Counted from the first letter of the stretch, positions 12,363-24,693 are shown. The stretch is 64,000 nt of DNA from Enoplolaimus lenunculus (GCA_030248215.1 JASANG010004041.1:1-64000), one strand, 5' to 3'. Translations and numbers: made by a program. The notes: generated by a model not told the origin, from the sequence alone.

Positions 12363-13274
12363 TCTGCGACGTCGGTTCAAATATGTGCCCAGAAGGCATG
12401 CCAGGTCCTCCTGGAATGCCTGGCGATGACGGTATGCCAGGTGATTCAGGCATGCCTGGCAATCAAGGGCATCCTGCAGCGGAACCTGTTGTCATGCAGG
12501 CCGCTTGTCCACAGTGTCCGTCAGGTCCAAGAGGCCCGCCTGGTCACAATGGAAAGCCAGGTAAACTTCAAACTGTTTGAGTAAAACGAGCTAATTTCAA
12601 TTTAAATAAAAGGTCTTAAGTGCCATTCTCGATACAGGTTATAAATCTTCAGATTGATTTAAAATGTAACAACGTCAGTTCCAGTGTGATCCTCAATTTT
12701 TTTATAATTTTGACGCAAATTATTGTGCTGCGAAATACAAACACAACAACAGGAAACTACTTAGGTGTCACATATTAATACAAGCTGTGTTTAAGGTAAC
12801 CGTGGCAAACCTGGAACAGGAGGTAATCCTGGTGCAACAACTGGTGGTCTTCCGGGACCTTCAGGAAAACCAGGAAATATGGGAATGCCAGGAATGGTCG
12901 GACGCATGGGCAACAGAGGAGCTCCTGGCAAACAAGGGAAAGCCGGAAGCAAAGGCATGCCCGGAATGAAAGGTCAACCAGGAACTCCTGGCAAACAAGG
13001 ACACGCCGGAATGCCTGGAATGGCAATAGCATATCCAGGCTCACCTGGTCTTCCGGGTCCGCCAGGTGAACTGGGCATACCCGGAATGATGGCAAATCCT
13101 GGTCAAACTGGTCCGCCTGGCATGCCAGGGTTGCCTGGAAAAGATGCAACGTACTGTAGCTGTGATCAAACCAGACAAAACGGCGACCAAAGTCCTTCAC
13201 CTGGATACGCTTCAAAACCAGCAGTCAGACCAACTTCGCAGGGATATGTTAAGAAGACGGCAAAGACATCGTGA
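12363..13274 (+). CDS. Nematode cuticle collagen, 3' part (two exons)
   Basis: This encodes a secreted structural collagen that would trimerise and cross-link in the cuticle. The visible exons are 12363-12560 and 12796-13274. The intron 12561-12795 has donor CCAG/GTAAAC and acceptor TTAAG and splits a glycine codon, so Gly-X-Y phase is kept. About 224 residues are seen: Cys-Asp...Met-Cys-Pro-Glu, a short Gly-X-Y block, a break with Cys-Pro-Gln-Cys, and a longer Gly-X-Y block rich in Met and Lys. The end is Gly-Lys-Asp-Ala-Thr-Tyr-Cys-Ser-Cys plus a short polar tail, close to the Asp-Ala-Ala-Tyr-Cys-Pro-Cys hallmark of nematode cuticle collagens. The first exon shown starts at an acceptor AG at 12361-12362 in codon phase 2, so the N-terminal exon (signal or membrane anchor, furin site) lies upstream. 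There the A/C-only block sits instead. The gene is convergent with VTI1. Confidence 0.9.
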
Positions 13275-13482
13275 AGAAATAGTATTGATTTGCAAAAAAT
13301 TAGCCGAACGAATACGAACGGTATCAAACAAAACCGTTATAGAAACATCTGTCCTGTTTTCACTGCACATTGAAAAGTAATTTGCTGAATGCTAACCAAA
13401 TATATTAAAATCATGCATAACGAAATCAAATTTACATATTGAAACTTAGTAATAATTGAGTTTTAAAACAAAGCACAGTTGT

Positions 13483-13506
13483 AATAAATTTTTAAAATAA
13501 ATAAAA
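13483..13506 (+). terminator. Likely collagen poly(A) signals
   Basis: AATAAA occurs at 13483-13488, with a second cluster (AAATAAATAAAA) just after it, about 210 bases past the collagen stop codon. No other AATAAA lies closer on the + strand. Position and sequence fit a cleavage signal, but use cannot be shown from sequence. Confidence 0.5.
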
Positions 13507-13964
13507 TTTGTTTTATTTATTTAAAAGTAAGCTTCCGCATCCGCTGGCCGAAAAACCAAAAAACGATCAGCATAGTGCAACCGCAGTTGAAAAATGTCAA
13601 AGCCGCGGGTCGGAAAATTGGCATGCAGGTATAAACGGATCTTAAAATTAACGAAAACAGATAGTGACTCAAATAACGGAAAGAAAAAGGATATTGAACA
13701 TTTCCACATGCCGGATGAATTTCGTCGTTTTCATTTCACATCAAGCAATTGCAGCATATCTGTAGTAAAGGAAAAATTGCGAGATTTATACGTGATGATT
13801 TACTAATTTTGAGTATAAAAATAATGAAATTTTTGGTATTTCAATAACAAAACGGAAGCAAACAGAAATTTTTCACCGGAAAAAGAAACATATATCCAGT
13901 TACACACTGGTTAGAGGTGAAATAAAATCAGATAGTTAAAATGATATTAACCTCACTCTGTTAA
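13507..13964. other. 3' flank of the collagen, conserved between copies, no gene called
   Basis: The stretch is present in all three versions of the locus. A + strand frame of 70 codons (13594-13806) and an overlapping minus frame of about 62 codons are open in the intact copy, but they change between copies and match no family known to me. I treat it as non-coding flank. Confidence 0.5.
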
Positions 13965-14631
13965 TGCGGCGTTCACGTTATAACCGGGGCAGCTTGGGGC
14001 GCGTTTTGTCCCTATTAGAGTATTGGGTAACATTTTGTCTCCTGGTAGACCTCATATGGTATTCAAAAATTTGTGTTTGTCTGTTAATATGATCTGTAGG
14101 TCACCTTTTGTTCTTCAATATCATGATATTCCAGTATTGTCTGCAAATATCATGGGATATATTTTCAAATGTCTGTATACTTGAGGTAACATGCCCAAAT
14201 TGTCTCGTTTAATATCACAAGACACTAGAATGTGAAACTTGAATTTGTGAATTATGAAGCTGCGGTTCTAAGCGAATTTGTGTCGGTTATGTTTTACAAA
14301 CGTGTATTTGGTATAAAGCACATCTTAGCTTCTGCCGTTCGACTTTCCATTCATTTATTAGCCCCTAAGATTACACGTCCCGCTGAATATCACATGATAT
14401 TCGTTGAAATTTTGGAATATCATATGATATTCGCATACATGTCTCACAGTATCACGTGACATACCGTCCCTTGTACACATTGATTATCTGAGAGCGGTGG
14501 TTTGTATAATGTCATATGCTATTCGAGTTTTGTCTGTTGAACCGATATAAGAGCCCGAGTTTTAACGTTGACGTTGAATCAACATGGGAGAAACCGTGTG
14601 CAGCCAGTCCCGTTATAACGTGAATCCCGCA
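13965..14631. mobile_element. Non-autonomous inverted-repeat element, type 1
   Basis: The left end TGCGGCGTTCACGTTATAAC and right end GTTATAACGTGAATCCCGCA are inverted repeats. Flanking TAA on both sides (13962-13964 and 14632-14634) looks like a 3-bp target duplication. The interior has many near-palindromes built on ATATCATATGATAT and CATATGA. There is no transposase frame, so it would depend on an enzyme supplied elsewhere. The superfamily is not clear. Related ends occur at 16669-17349, 50199 and 50683/59303. Confidence 0.7.
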
Positions 14632-16668
14632 TAACATTGAAGTATAAAGTTTCAGAGAAGTTTGAATTTTTGTGCTAATATAATTGATGCATACAAATAT
14701 TTTACTGCGTTTTCTAAAATTTTAACAGAAACAAACATTGAAGTCAGGGTGTAACTGGAGGTGAAAAATACCGGAGCCGGAGGTCAACGAAACTTGCCGG
14801 AGTCGGAGGTGAGGCGAAATAATGTAGCAAAAATGATGGTTAATTAGTTAATTTTAGCTAATATCTGCAATATGTTGTTAAGTTGTTTGGTTTCACGTTA
14901 ATTTTCTGAGAAATTTCAGAAATATTTTCTGACAATTGTGACAAAAGTAAAGCGAAACACACTAAACAGATAAATTTTGATAAATTGTGCAAAAATTTTA
15001 CTACCGAAATTGCCAAAATTCTACCGGAGACGGATGCCGATTTTCTGCCGGAGCCGGAGACAGACCTCCGGTTGTTCCCTGATTTAAGTCATAAAAGTTT
15101 CAGAGATGTTTTAATTTTTCTGCTAATATAACTGAAGCATAAAAATATTCACTGGGTTTTCTAATCTTTTAAGATAAAATCAATAGCTGTCACTATTGTG
15201 ATCCGAATAAGAAGTGGAAGACGTATATTTATTTCGCATCTCAGGACATATTCCCCTCGCTATTCGATTTTAAACTGTTACTAAGTTTTCAACTCTACGC
15301 CAGTTGCTTGGACAACGCACATTTGGGCAGATTCGGAGGTGACTGGAAATTATGTAGTTGTGTAATGTTTTGGACCGTTTCGGACTGGATACCTAGATAT
15401 CTTAAATTAAAAACGAACTCAATAGTAACAAAACAAAGTCGGATAAAACATATTAATTTTTAAAACCAGATTGTTATCATATTTTATTTTTCAAAAATTC
15501 TTCTAGTGAATTAGTTGTCACATTGCTACGCTTAGGCTTTGGCTTAGGAATATGTTTATAACACTGTTCCGCCCCTGTTCTTTACATTGGCCGGACAAAG
15601 GAAGCGATGTTTAGTTTGCTAATTTCAACAAATAAGTGTGAAATGTTGCGCAAAATTCTGATTTTACGTTTATTTTTCAATAAATCACGGCAACCTGTTC
15701 TCAACATTGTACCAAAACCCAAAGCCTAAAAACACCAAACGATACAATCTTACTAACACTGTAAAAATACCACTACCGAAATTGCCGGAACCTTCGACAA
15801 AGGTTCTACTGGAGTCGCATCCAAAAGTCAATTTTCCGCCGGCTCCTGGTAGCGCCTCGATGAGTTACGTCACATTTTATTTAAATCGAGCAGCTGGAGC
15901 ATATTATTAGCAGAAAATTGAGCGATTTAAGTTTTAGCTATTTTCAATGTTATGGTTGCTTCTTTCACTAAACTCGTACGGCGATTCAGCCCGGCTGCCC
16001 GACCCAAGCAAACTCGCTGATTCTTGTCGTTCGTTTAGCAAACAACGGAAACGGTTGATCAAATACCAGGGTACAACCAGAGGTTTGCCTCCGGGTCCGA
16101 CACACAATTGACCTCTGGCTTCGGTAAAATTCTTGGCGGAGGTTCCGGCAACTTCGGTAGTAAAATTTCGCATAATTTTGCAAAATTTATCTGTTTAGCG
16201 CGTTTAGTTTTACTTTTGTCACAATTTTCAGGAAGGAATTTCTGAAATTTCGCACAAAATTAGCGTAAAACTATATTGGCTAAAATGAACTAACCATTAT
16301 TTTTACTACCTAATTTCACCTCACCGGCAAGTTTCGTTGACCTCCGGTTCCGGATACGGTATGTTCACCTCTGGTTGCACCCTGCAAAATACCGGAAATG
16401 GATATTGAAGTATAAATGTTTAAAAAATGTTGTTTGAATGATAAATTGCAAGATATATAACTAATTTGGAGCATGAAATATCGGTAAACGACACAAACTC
16501 TTACCGGAAACTGATATCCAGTTACACCGTGGTAATTAGTAACTGCGAAAAATCATTCCTCGAATAAAATAGGAAAACACTGAACCACACTTTATTTTAT
16601 TATATATATACACAGCCGAAATAGCTGGAACGTCCGAGAAAAAGATATAAAGGATTTGGATGTAAAGT
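14632..16668. repeat. Dispersed CCGGAG-rich repeats, no gene
   Basis: The interval carries patches of ACCGGAGCCGGAGGT-type words (about 14760-14815, 15030-15075, 16335-16385) set in AT-rich sequence, together with GGTGTAACTGG or GGTTGCACCCTG. The phrase CCGCCCCTGTTCTTTACA at about 15570 also recurs elsewhere in the window. Open frames here are short and not conserved. It looks like layers of old non-coding repeats between the convergent collagen and VTI1 genes. Confidence 0.6.
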
Positions 16669-17349
16669 TTATAGTATCACGTTATAACTGGGGCAGCCTG
16701 GAACACGTTTTGTCCCTATGACTATAGCTGGTAACATTTTGTCTGACCGTTTGTCCGCTATGAGATTCAAAAAATTTGAATTGTCTGCTATTCTGATGTG
16801 ACATCTACTGTTTGTACTGCAATATCATATGATATTCCAAATATTGTCTGCGAGTATCATATGATATGTTTGAAAATGTCTGCAAAGTTGTGGTAAACTA
16901 GCTTGATTGTACTGTAGAATGTCATATGATACTAAAATTTCAAATTTGAATTATTTGTACTTAGGAATATATTTTGGGAAAAACTTAGCAAAAAACAGAG
17001 CGGTAGAAGCTAATTCAACTTGCGAAATCATTTAATGCTGCATTATCCGACTTTTTACTGTTTTATTTAGCGTGCACAAATTCCATTGTCCTGTATAAAT
17101 ATCATATGATATTTAGTAGAATTTTGGAATATCATATGATATTCGCATAAATGTCCCGCAGTATCATATGACAAATGGTTATTTGTATACGATGATCGCT
17201 CGACATCAGTGATTTGTAAGCCAATGTCATATGACATTCACATTTGGTCTACATAACCGCTATTCGGATCACAGAATTTTATGTTGACGTCGAATCAACA
17301 TTGGACAAAACGTGTTCCAAGCTGCCCCAGTTATAACGTGAACGCCGCA
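16669..17349. mobile_element. Non-autonomous inverted-repeat element, type 2
   Basis: The right end CCAGTTATAACGTGAACGCC and the left end CACGTTATAACTGGGGCAGC pair over about 50 bases, extending through GGAACACGTTTTGTCC. The outer dozen bases of the left end are decayed. The interior holds repeated ATATCATATGATAT palindromes and a GTTGACGTCGAATCAAC palindrome next to the right end. No coding capacity is seen. It is the same family as type 1, with a different interior. Confidence 0.7.
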
Positions 17350-17774
17350 TAAGGCTGAAACTTTCGAACGCACTTTGAAATCGCAGCTTTGTATAGGTTA
17401 AATACTTTTTACTAGTACGTTCACACCAAGAAATTAATTTACTTAACTGTACAAACAGACACAGACAGCAATATTTATATGTAATGATCACAGAACAGCA
17501 AACTCCGGTTACCTCTGTCGGCCCCGTGTATAAAGATCAGGGATGGGCCATTTTTTATGCGGTACCGAAGTAGAGTAACCTTAAGCTTCAGGCTATATTA
17601 CACATTATGCAGGACAATGTAATCTGCGCGCTCTAATGAAAGGGAAAACGTAACAAATTAATTTGAACGCTCAATTTGTACCTACGATTCCGTTTCCGAC
17701 TGCTAGTTTTCCAAAATATATTTCTATTTACAAGAAATTTAAATTTCAACTTCTTGTATCATACTGGCTTCTCC

Positions 17775-18535
17775 ATAGCGAGGGGGCAGCACTTTTCGAA
17801 ATTTTCATTTTTCCCCCGGCGAAAATTTTGCCGCCCCCAGGAAAGGCCCCCCCGGCGAATTTTCGGCCGCCCCCCAGCAAAATGTCCCCCAGCAAATTTT
17901 TTTGCTGGGGGCTCCCAGGACTTTTCTAAGCCAAAATTTTCAATGTTAAAACATAATGACCTGGACTTTTTTGAGGCGGACATTCGGCGAAATGTAATTT
18001 TATATTAGGTACGCTGAGTACTCATAATTTTTAAATAGCGTTACAAATACCGGTAGTACCTAATACAATTCAATAATGAACTGAAAAAAGCACAATTATA
18101 TAAAGACCGTTTCAGGGCATACAGCATTCGAAAGTACCTTGCAGCAACAAGTTCAACCCGCCTGAGCCTTATGATAAACTGAAGCTGTGACTAATATATA
18201 AAATATATGTTAATCACAGTTTCAATTATAGAGTATCTATATTTTATATAATTGTGCTTCTTTCAACTTCTGGTAAAGTTGTCAGTAATATTATATTAGC
18301 GTTTGCGGGGAATTTTTGTCATGTTGAGCGATGAGTAATCTTCAGTTGAGTTGGAAACACGATCTAGAATAAAAAAATGGTCCAAAAGTCGGCTTGCGAA
18401 ATTCTGAACCTGCCCCCCAGGACCACCCAGATCATCTGGGGGGCCCAGTAAAACGCCCCCCCCCCGCAAAACAGCTGCCCCCCAGGAAACTCCTGGGGCC
18501 CCCAGGAAACGCCCCCCGGCGGAAATTTTCAAGCT
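17775..18535. repeat. Two G/C-rich low-complexity patches with hairpin potential
   Basis: 17775-17930 and 18408-18530 contain runs of C and words such as CCCCCGGCG, CAGCAAATTTTTTTGCTG and CCCCAGGAAACTCCTGGGG that fold back on themselves. They stand out sharply from the AT-rich surroundings. The same pair is found, with errors, at 7965-8085 and 8568-8690. Apparent proline/glycine-rich frames across them are composition effects. Confidence 0.65.
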
Positions 18536-18757
18536 GTGGAGAAGCCAGTCATATGATATTCAACAAAACGAAATAACAACTTCGTCCACCGTAACAGCTT
18601 AAGAGGGCCGTGTTGCAATCTTCAACCACTTCGACTACGTTTACTTGTCACAAGCACCGTTACACAAGCATTAACCATTTTCAAACAAATCTAGTTCTAT
18701 TTTGTATTTTGAACGATCGTCTCTGCTACTTTCTTCACAGAAAATAAAACCGGTATT

Positions 18758-21700
18758 TTAGTGTCTTGATGCGAAATAAATCACCATACCAATAATGATG
18801 AAGATGAACGCGGCAATTAGTAGCAACATGATTCGATTTTGAATAATTCTAAAAGTAATTTTATGAAGACAAAATAGGGCAAATACTTCTGCTTATGAAA
18901 TCGCACCAGATGGCCATATCAGTTCTGCGGCAATCACCCAAAGCATAGGCCTCCGATACCTGAGAGCCCCGAAACAATAGTTCTCGTATGTAATTTAAAG
19001 AAATTTAACGGCTTAGGCGCAGAAATAACCGTTTAATCTCTGGGCCTCTGCATGAGCGATTTTTATGGAAGGTCCCACAATCAGAAATACACTGAGCGCG
19101 CAGAACTAAAAAAATATACTCTGTTGAAATTCAGTCGAAATATAATCATTTGTTAATGAAAATACAGGAAAATCGACTGTACTAACCTCAACAGCATACC
19201 AGATAAAACTCTAGAACTTTGACTCAAATCATCTTCGGTTTCCCGCAACTAAAACAATTTTACAATGAAACAGTGCTAAATCTTGCATGGCATATTCACT
19301 GCATAAAGGCGGCAACCATTCGCCTATTACCGAAGAAAGTAAAATTTAAGTTTCCTCATTTATGCACATAAAAACCTATTACTCTACACTTATACTGAAA
19401 TATTTATTTATTGCAACCATTACCCGATCTCGTGCACGTTGCAATACACTTTTCTGATGATGCAAGTTTGTCAAGACGTCGGCTCCAATTCTTTCTAAAA
19501 CAAAGTTTCCCATATCATCTTATTTTAAGCGTTAAGAAGTTTATACAGTTTGTTGTTCAAAAAGTAATCAAAACATAACAGTTAACAAGTTTTCCCAACG
19601 TATACAATTTCTGTATTGGTTCAAAACCGTTTTGTCTTGCGCAACAACCGGGTTATTTTGTTGAAATAACTCGCTGACTAATTTTAACAGGACACTTACA
19701 ACACATTGAAAATTACTGTCAATCAGAAAAATTAAGCAGGCACAATTCTGCGCGGCAACATTTGGCATCAGTCAATTTTTAGTTTACAAGAACCAAAATC
19801 AAAAACACTATACTTACCAGCACTAAGCAGGGCGTAACAATAGGAGAAATGGTAAACTCAAGTTTAGTATTATCACTCTTGGTATAATAAATAGAAAACT
19901 TGTTTCACTAGAAGTTTCAAAGACAGGATTGAATGACTTAGGTTCCTTCAGTAAAATATATTGAGGCTATGTAATTTACTATTTAGAACTAAAGAAACTG
20001 TTTAAAACAACCAAATAACCATGTTTGAAAATTAAACTAAGATTAAACTACATCCATCTAGCTTGTCACCGTTTATCAAGTTCAGTTCTATACCCGTATT
20101 CTCAAACGCATATAGCACCTACCACAAGTTTGTGATATGTCTGTAACTTTCGAACCAGTGAACCGTGAGGTTAGAAATCTAGAGCTTCTTGGCATTTGAT
20201 TTGTTTTACTGACTGCCAACTATGAAATCCGCCATAATTGCAAGAGTTTGTTAGTTTGAATACCTATCGCTCACCTATTGTAGGTGCTACTTATACACAA
20301 TTGAGAATACGGTTTCTAAATTTAATTAAGACGAGCACAATTAACGTCATACCAGTTTCGACTGCTATATGATATCCATCTTCTAACTTTCTAGTACTTC
20401 GTTCCAGTCTTTCATTGTTATCCAACAATCTCTCGCGCTAAAATACACTTCTTCCCTAATTAGTGACTAATACCTATACACCTATACTTTATACCGGTAT
20501 ACGTTTTGGGGTGTATGGCGTACAATGTAAAGCATCACTCACATTAAGATGTACATGGAATATCGCAATTAACCTGTCCAAATCTTTACATATTTGACCG
20601 TTTAACCAACATTTTAATAAATTTTTATTTTCATAACTCTAATAAAAACAGTAATTAACAATATAATATTTGTACGATTATCTCTCGGCAAAATTTTTTA
20701 TCGAGTTAATTAACCTGTTCATCTGAGATTCCACCTCCATCAAAAAGCTCTTCTCTGTTACTTGTGTCTGCATAACGATTTCGAATTAGCTTCTATAAAT
20801 AAAATATGTATGGAAAAGACCATGTCGGAGCAAGATATAGAAAAGACTTGTAAAGAATACTTAGAGATTCCTGCACTATGTTTCCCAAAGATAGCTTGAA
20901 ATAGCACAATATACAATATCGTTGTTCTTATGCATTGAATGTGCGCGAAACTAACATAATAACAAAAATTGCAAAATCACATTCAGTTATTCACTATCAG
21001 AAGCAACAAGTAATTGCATTGGACCAGAGGAGTCTCTGCTGGGTTGTGGAATACAAAAGCGTAACCACCTTTTGCAAACTGGAAGTCTAAATGGCTAACA
21101 ATTATAAGGCAGCGTTCTCAACAGGATATAAGCCCAGTTGACTTAGTTTGTGCGTTCTCAATTCGCGCGAAACGCAAAAGTTTTTACAAGTTCTGATTAT
21201 GAAACTGTTGAAATAGTCTCGGAATTAGATTCTAAAATATTTAGCGCAGGGTATAAATTGTCAAAACGGTAAGGCATTTCATCAAATTTAAGAAAAGTTG
21301 CCAAAGAGACCTTATTAGAGAATATGTAGTACGGAATTAAAATGTGCGGAGTGTAAGAAATGACAATCTTTCCAACAAAGGAATCATCTGTTCTTCCGCA
21401 ACAGCTATCGTGTGCACTGTGCAGCATCTGTTGGAGAGAATGTTGGACAATAACCTGTTTGTTTGTGGCGGGGTTGGGATCCCTACAATCTTAAGTTGAA
21501 ATCCAATCCGCTCCACCCCACTACAGAGACTATCCATCACCCATGACATTCCTGCGAATCCCAGATCCAAAATATGACTCGCTCCGCGACAATCTAAAGT
21601 TTTTCTAAATTATAAGATTTCAAGAACAATTGTCGCAAGAATAATCTTATAATTTTGATTTCTATAAATAAATTATGAACAGCATAAAACCTACGAATTC

Positions 21701-23680
21701 ATTTTCCAGATTGGATGCATCTGCTCTGTAACTTTTTAACCGATTTTCGTATTTCACTTTTTCTGAATCGGAATGTAACTCTCTGACCGCTAATTCCATT
21801 TGATCGAGCTAAAAATACTACTATATAGTTCTGTATCATTCATATTGTACATACACAACCACAAGCGAACTGTAGCACGTAGTGTAGCTGGCATTAAGAA
21901 TTTTACAGCACCAGTCTAAAGTTATTACGCGGAAAGGAAAATAAATTTGGGGTTTAGCTATAAGCAAATACTGCGCTTAAGAGCAAAACCAATGGTTCAT
22001 GACAATTTCAAGCTGTACATGATACGTGACTTTAAAAAACAAAAAATACGGCGAAAAACATACCAAATCGCGGACATCATCCAGCTGAGACTCAATCTGT
22101 GATATATATTCTTGCTTTTCGGCTGAAATGTGTAAAATGTTTGCGCGTTATATAAATTGTGTCCGTACTATATATCTATGTATGCACTATCAGCAAAGGA
22201 GTTCTATAAGCATTTGAACTTTGACACGACATTTTAATATTCTCCAAAAACAGATATGCTCGTTAAAGTGCTGATATCGCTTAAGTGTGCGGCTTCAAAT
22301 ATTGAGGGCAATTCAGACATTAAACTGGACGATTACTAATAGTCCGGGACGAGTGGTCTCGGTCAAAAAAGCCAGACCGGGATTGAGACCGAGACTTTTG
22401 GTCTTGGTCTCGGTCAATTTTTAACCGTCACCGAAAATAAAAAATATTTTCTAATACAACTTTTGAATATTTTTACCTGGTCAGAATTGTCGTTTAATTC
22501 ATACAAATAAACTAATATGTCGCTGCCAAAATAACTTTTACCCTATTTAACAGTTAGGAATGGTGGCACAAACGCAACGATTGAAAACTTTCACAAAACT
22601 ATTGAAAACTTTCACAAAACTATCTCCAACTCCAATTGCAACAGACGTTGAAGACATATGAAAATGAACTTACGCGGATTATATGTGACTGTCAGTGTCA
22701 ATATTAATGAAAACAATACTTGGTGATATACTCTGTAAAAGGCTCAGTCACTTTGATTGTGCTGTGCAATTTTTGCCGGAAGTAAACACCCAATTTTAAG
22801 TGGTTCGCGTATATACATTTAGTCCAAAATACCAGCAAAACATTTTTACGTTTTTCGTTCAACTCAAACGAGCTCAGATAATAGCATTGTTTATCGTTTT
22901 TTAACCTCGTTGGTCTTAATTTGCAAACCATGGATACTCAAAAAGTGAGACCGAGACCGAAACCAACCAAACCCCCAGACTAGCCAATACCGATACCGCC
23001 AATTCCTTCCCCTGGTTTGAATTACAAATTATACCTACACATAAAAAAGAAAGGTTGCCGCCGTTCCATAAGAAATTTTGCAATTTTTTGTCTTACGACG
23101 GAAGCTTGTGCTAACTCATACATTGTCACTAACCAAATCTAAAAATGTCGAAAACAAAACTGGAAAGTGACAATAACATCGGATGAATTTTTTAGTATTA
23201 TATACTTAACTTTCATTTTACCATCACCGCAAATTATATCCCTGCTCATCAACCAAATATTGAAAACGTCGAAGTTTGTACCGAAACCGGAACTCCGGTA
23301 GCACCTTGTTCTTTTTGGACAAACTCAGTCCATCAAAGCATATTCTACTTAACACATGGTTAATACATTCTTCAACTGTAGAACTAAGTTCTGTGTTCAG
23401 GATGTGACTGGATAGCCAGACGAGGCTACGGTATCATAGCTTACAGCTAATAAGTATTTACCGCTGAACACTATAACTTTACTCCTACACAACACTCCTC
23501 ATTGTAACTAATTTGTAAGGGATGATTGAATTAGACATACGTCCGAACAAGGAAATGCAATTCAAATACGAAATTTGTAGGTAACATACCTCCAGTGGCT
23601 GACGCACATTTACCAGTTTGTGCTGTAACTTCGGCAGTCAGTGATGAGTACTGATGCTCGTACTGAGACAACAACGACAT
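18758..23680 (-). CDS. VTI1A: VTI1-type Qb-SNARE, complete, 8 exons
   Basis: This encodes a tail-anchored SNARE that supplies the Qb helix for fusion at Golgi, trans-Golgi and endosomal membranes. Minus-strand exons are 23590-23680 (ATG at 23678-23680), 22064-22122, 21695-21808, 20715-20792, 20353-20437, 19424-19494, 19187-19248 and 18758-18848 (stop 18758-18760). All introns are GT-AG and the exons total 651 bases, in frame throughout, giving 216 residues, about the length of human VTI1A (217). Residues 1-90 match the N-terminal three-helix domain. Residues 118-186 are the SNARE heptad region (Leu-Leu-Asp-Asn...Arg-Ala-Arg-Asp-Arg-Leu-Arg-Glu-Thr), with Gln156 at the expected zero layer. Residues 187-192 are the family-specific Arg-Ile-Ile-Gln-Asn-Arg, followed by a membrane segment at about 193-211 and a short Arg-His end. 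The last exon is duplicated at 8906-8996. VTI1A versus VTI1B is inferred from the Arg-Ile-Ile-Gln-Asn-Arg and Arg-His tail. Confidence 0.95.
22340..22990. repeat. GGTCTCGGTC-type short repeats within VTI1 intron 1
   Basis: GGTCTCGGTC words occur at about 22350-22425, and the inverted form GAGACCGAGACCG occurs at about 22948-22965. The two arms may be the ends of an old foldback element of about 620 bases inside the intron 22123-23589. No coding potential is recognised. Confidence 0.45.
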
Positions 23681-23969
23681 CTTTCATAAATAAGAATGCA
23701 TTTAGCGCACACTAATTACCTACCTATTACGTATACTACGCACCTAAATCAAATCAGTTGCGCACAGTTGCCTGACCATCAAGCGTTAAAGTATGGGCCA
23801 GTCTGTTTTAATTTTGATACCTAAGCGAGCCTTCGTAGTTTGCTCTAACGGTAAAAATACCCTTCTAACAGTGATTGTCAGTCTATGTAAGTACCGCCGA
23901 ACTAGTGACTTCTACAGATCTTTAGGCAAACGCTCTACCACGGACGCGCAGTTTGCCTCAACTGCATTT
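23681..23969. other. Short interval between VTI1 start and the LTR element
   Basis: The region is presumably the VTI1 5' flank and promoter. At 23925-23957 it holds GGCAAACGCTCTACCAC, which is also found in the tRNA-like stretch at 33064-33142, so a decayed tRNA-derived repeat may lie here. The LTR element was inserted immediately after CATTT (23965-23969). Confidence 0.4.
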
Positions 23970-24693
23970 TGTGAGCGGTTGCTACCGCTGATGCCTAAGC
24001 GGTAAAGACATAACCGTGTAAGGAAACTATGAAATGTAGACGGGTAATGACACACCCGTGGACTTAGAATATTTTCCGGATAATTACCTCAGCAGACCAA
24101 AAACTGGTTTTCCTCTTTGAGAGGAAAATCTGGAAAAGTAAAAGAGATAATATTTTCCGTCTGGATTAAGAACCAGCTTAAAGGGAAAATTATTGTAAGA
24201 GCAAAATAGCTGGTATTTTGCTCTGAAGAACCTGTTTGATTCTAGATTGGAGTTTTATGCAAATTGTTGTTTTGTGAATGCAATTCAGTCTGTAGTTTTG
24301 TCTTGTGCTATGTGGTGACAATTTTCCGGGAAATTGGAATGAATTCTAATTGTTTCAAATTGTTTTGCTTTGTGCAGAATTAATACTGCTTTAGTTTCTT
24401 TTTGGAATTTGGATTTAATTTCAACTTAGTTTTCATTTAGTTTTCAATCATGAGTATTGAAAACTAATCGTGTTGGTATTCGTAAGTTGCATTCTTACTT
24501 GTTCGTATTAATATGTTATCTTACTTGTTATTAAAGCTTAACCCTAGTCTTGTTTATTAGCGAGTTCGACGGGCTTCTGAGTGCTAAATCGGAGATCGAA
24601 ACCCCTGTTAAGGCTGGAATTGGATGAACTCGCCCAGTCCCCTAACAACCTTAATATTCAAACCCCAGGCTATTAATATATACCTGGCTCACA
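23970..24693 (+). repeat. 5' LTR (724 bp)
   Basis: It begins TGTGAGCGGTTGC and ends ACCTGGCTCACA, so it has the usual TG...CA ends. It pairs along its length with 32097-32817. Confidence 0.93.

Noticed and set aside
13594-13806. 70-codon frame next to the collagen, kept in more than one copy
   Set aside because: It is kept only because the segment is duplicated; the 3.5-4 kb copy breaks it, and no protein family is recognised.
21197-21570. Minus-strand frames of about 77 codons inside a VTI1 intron
   Set aside because: They lie in the intron between well-supported exons and match no family.
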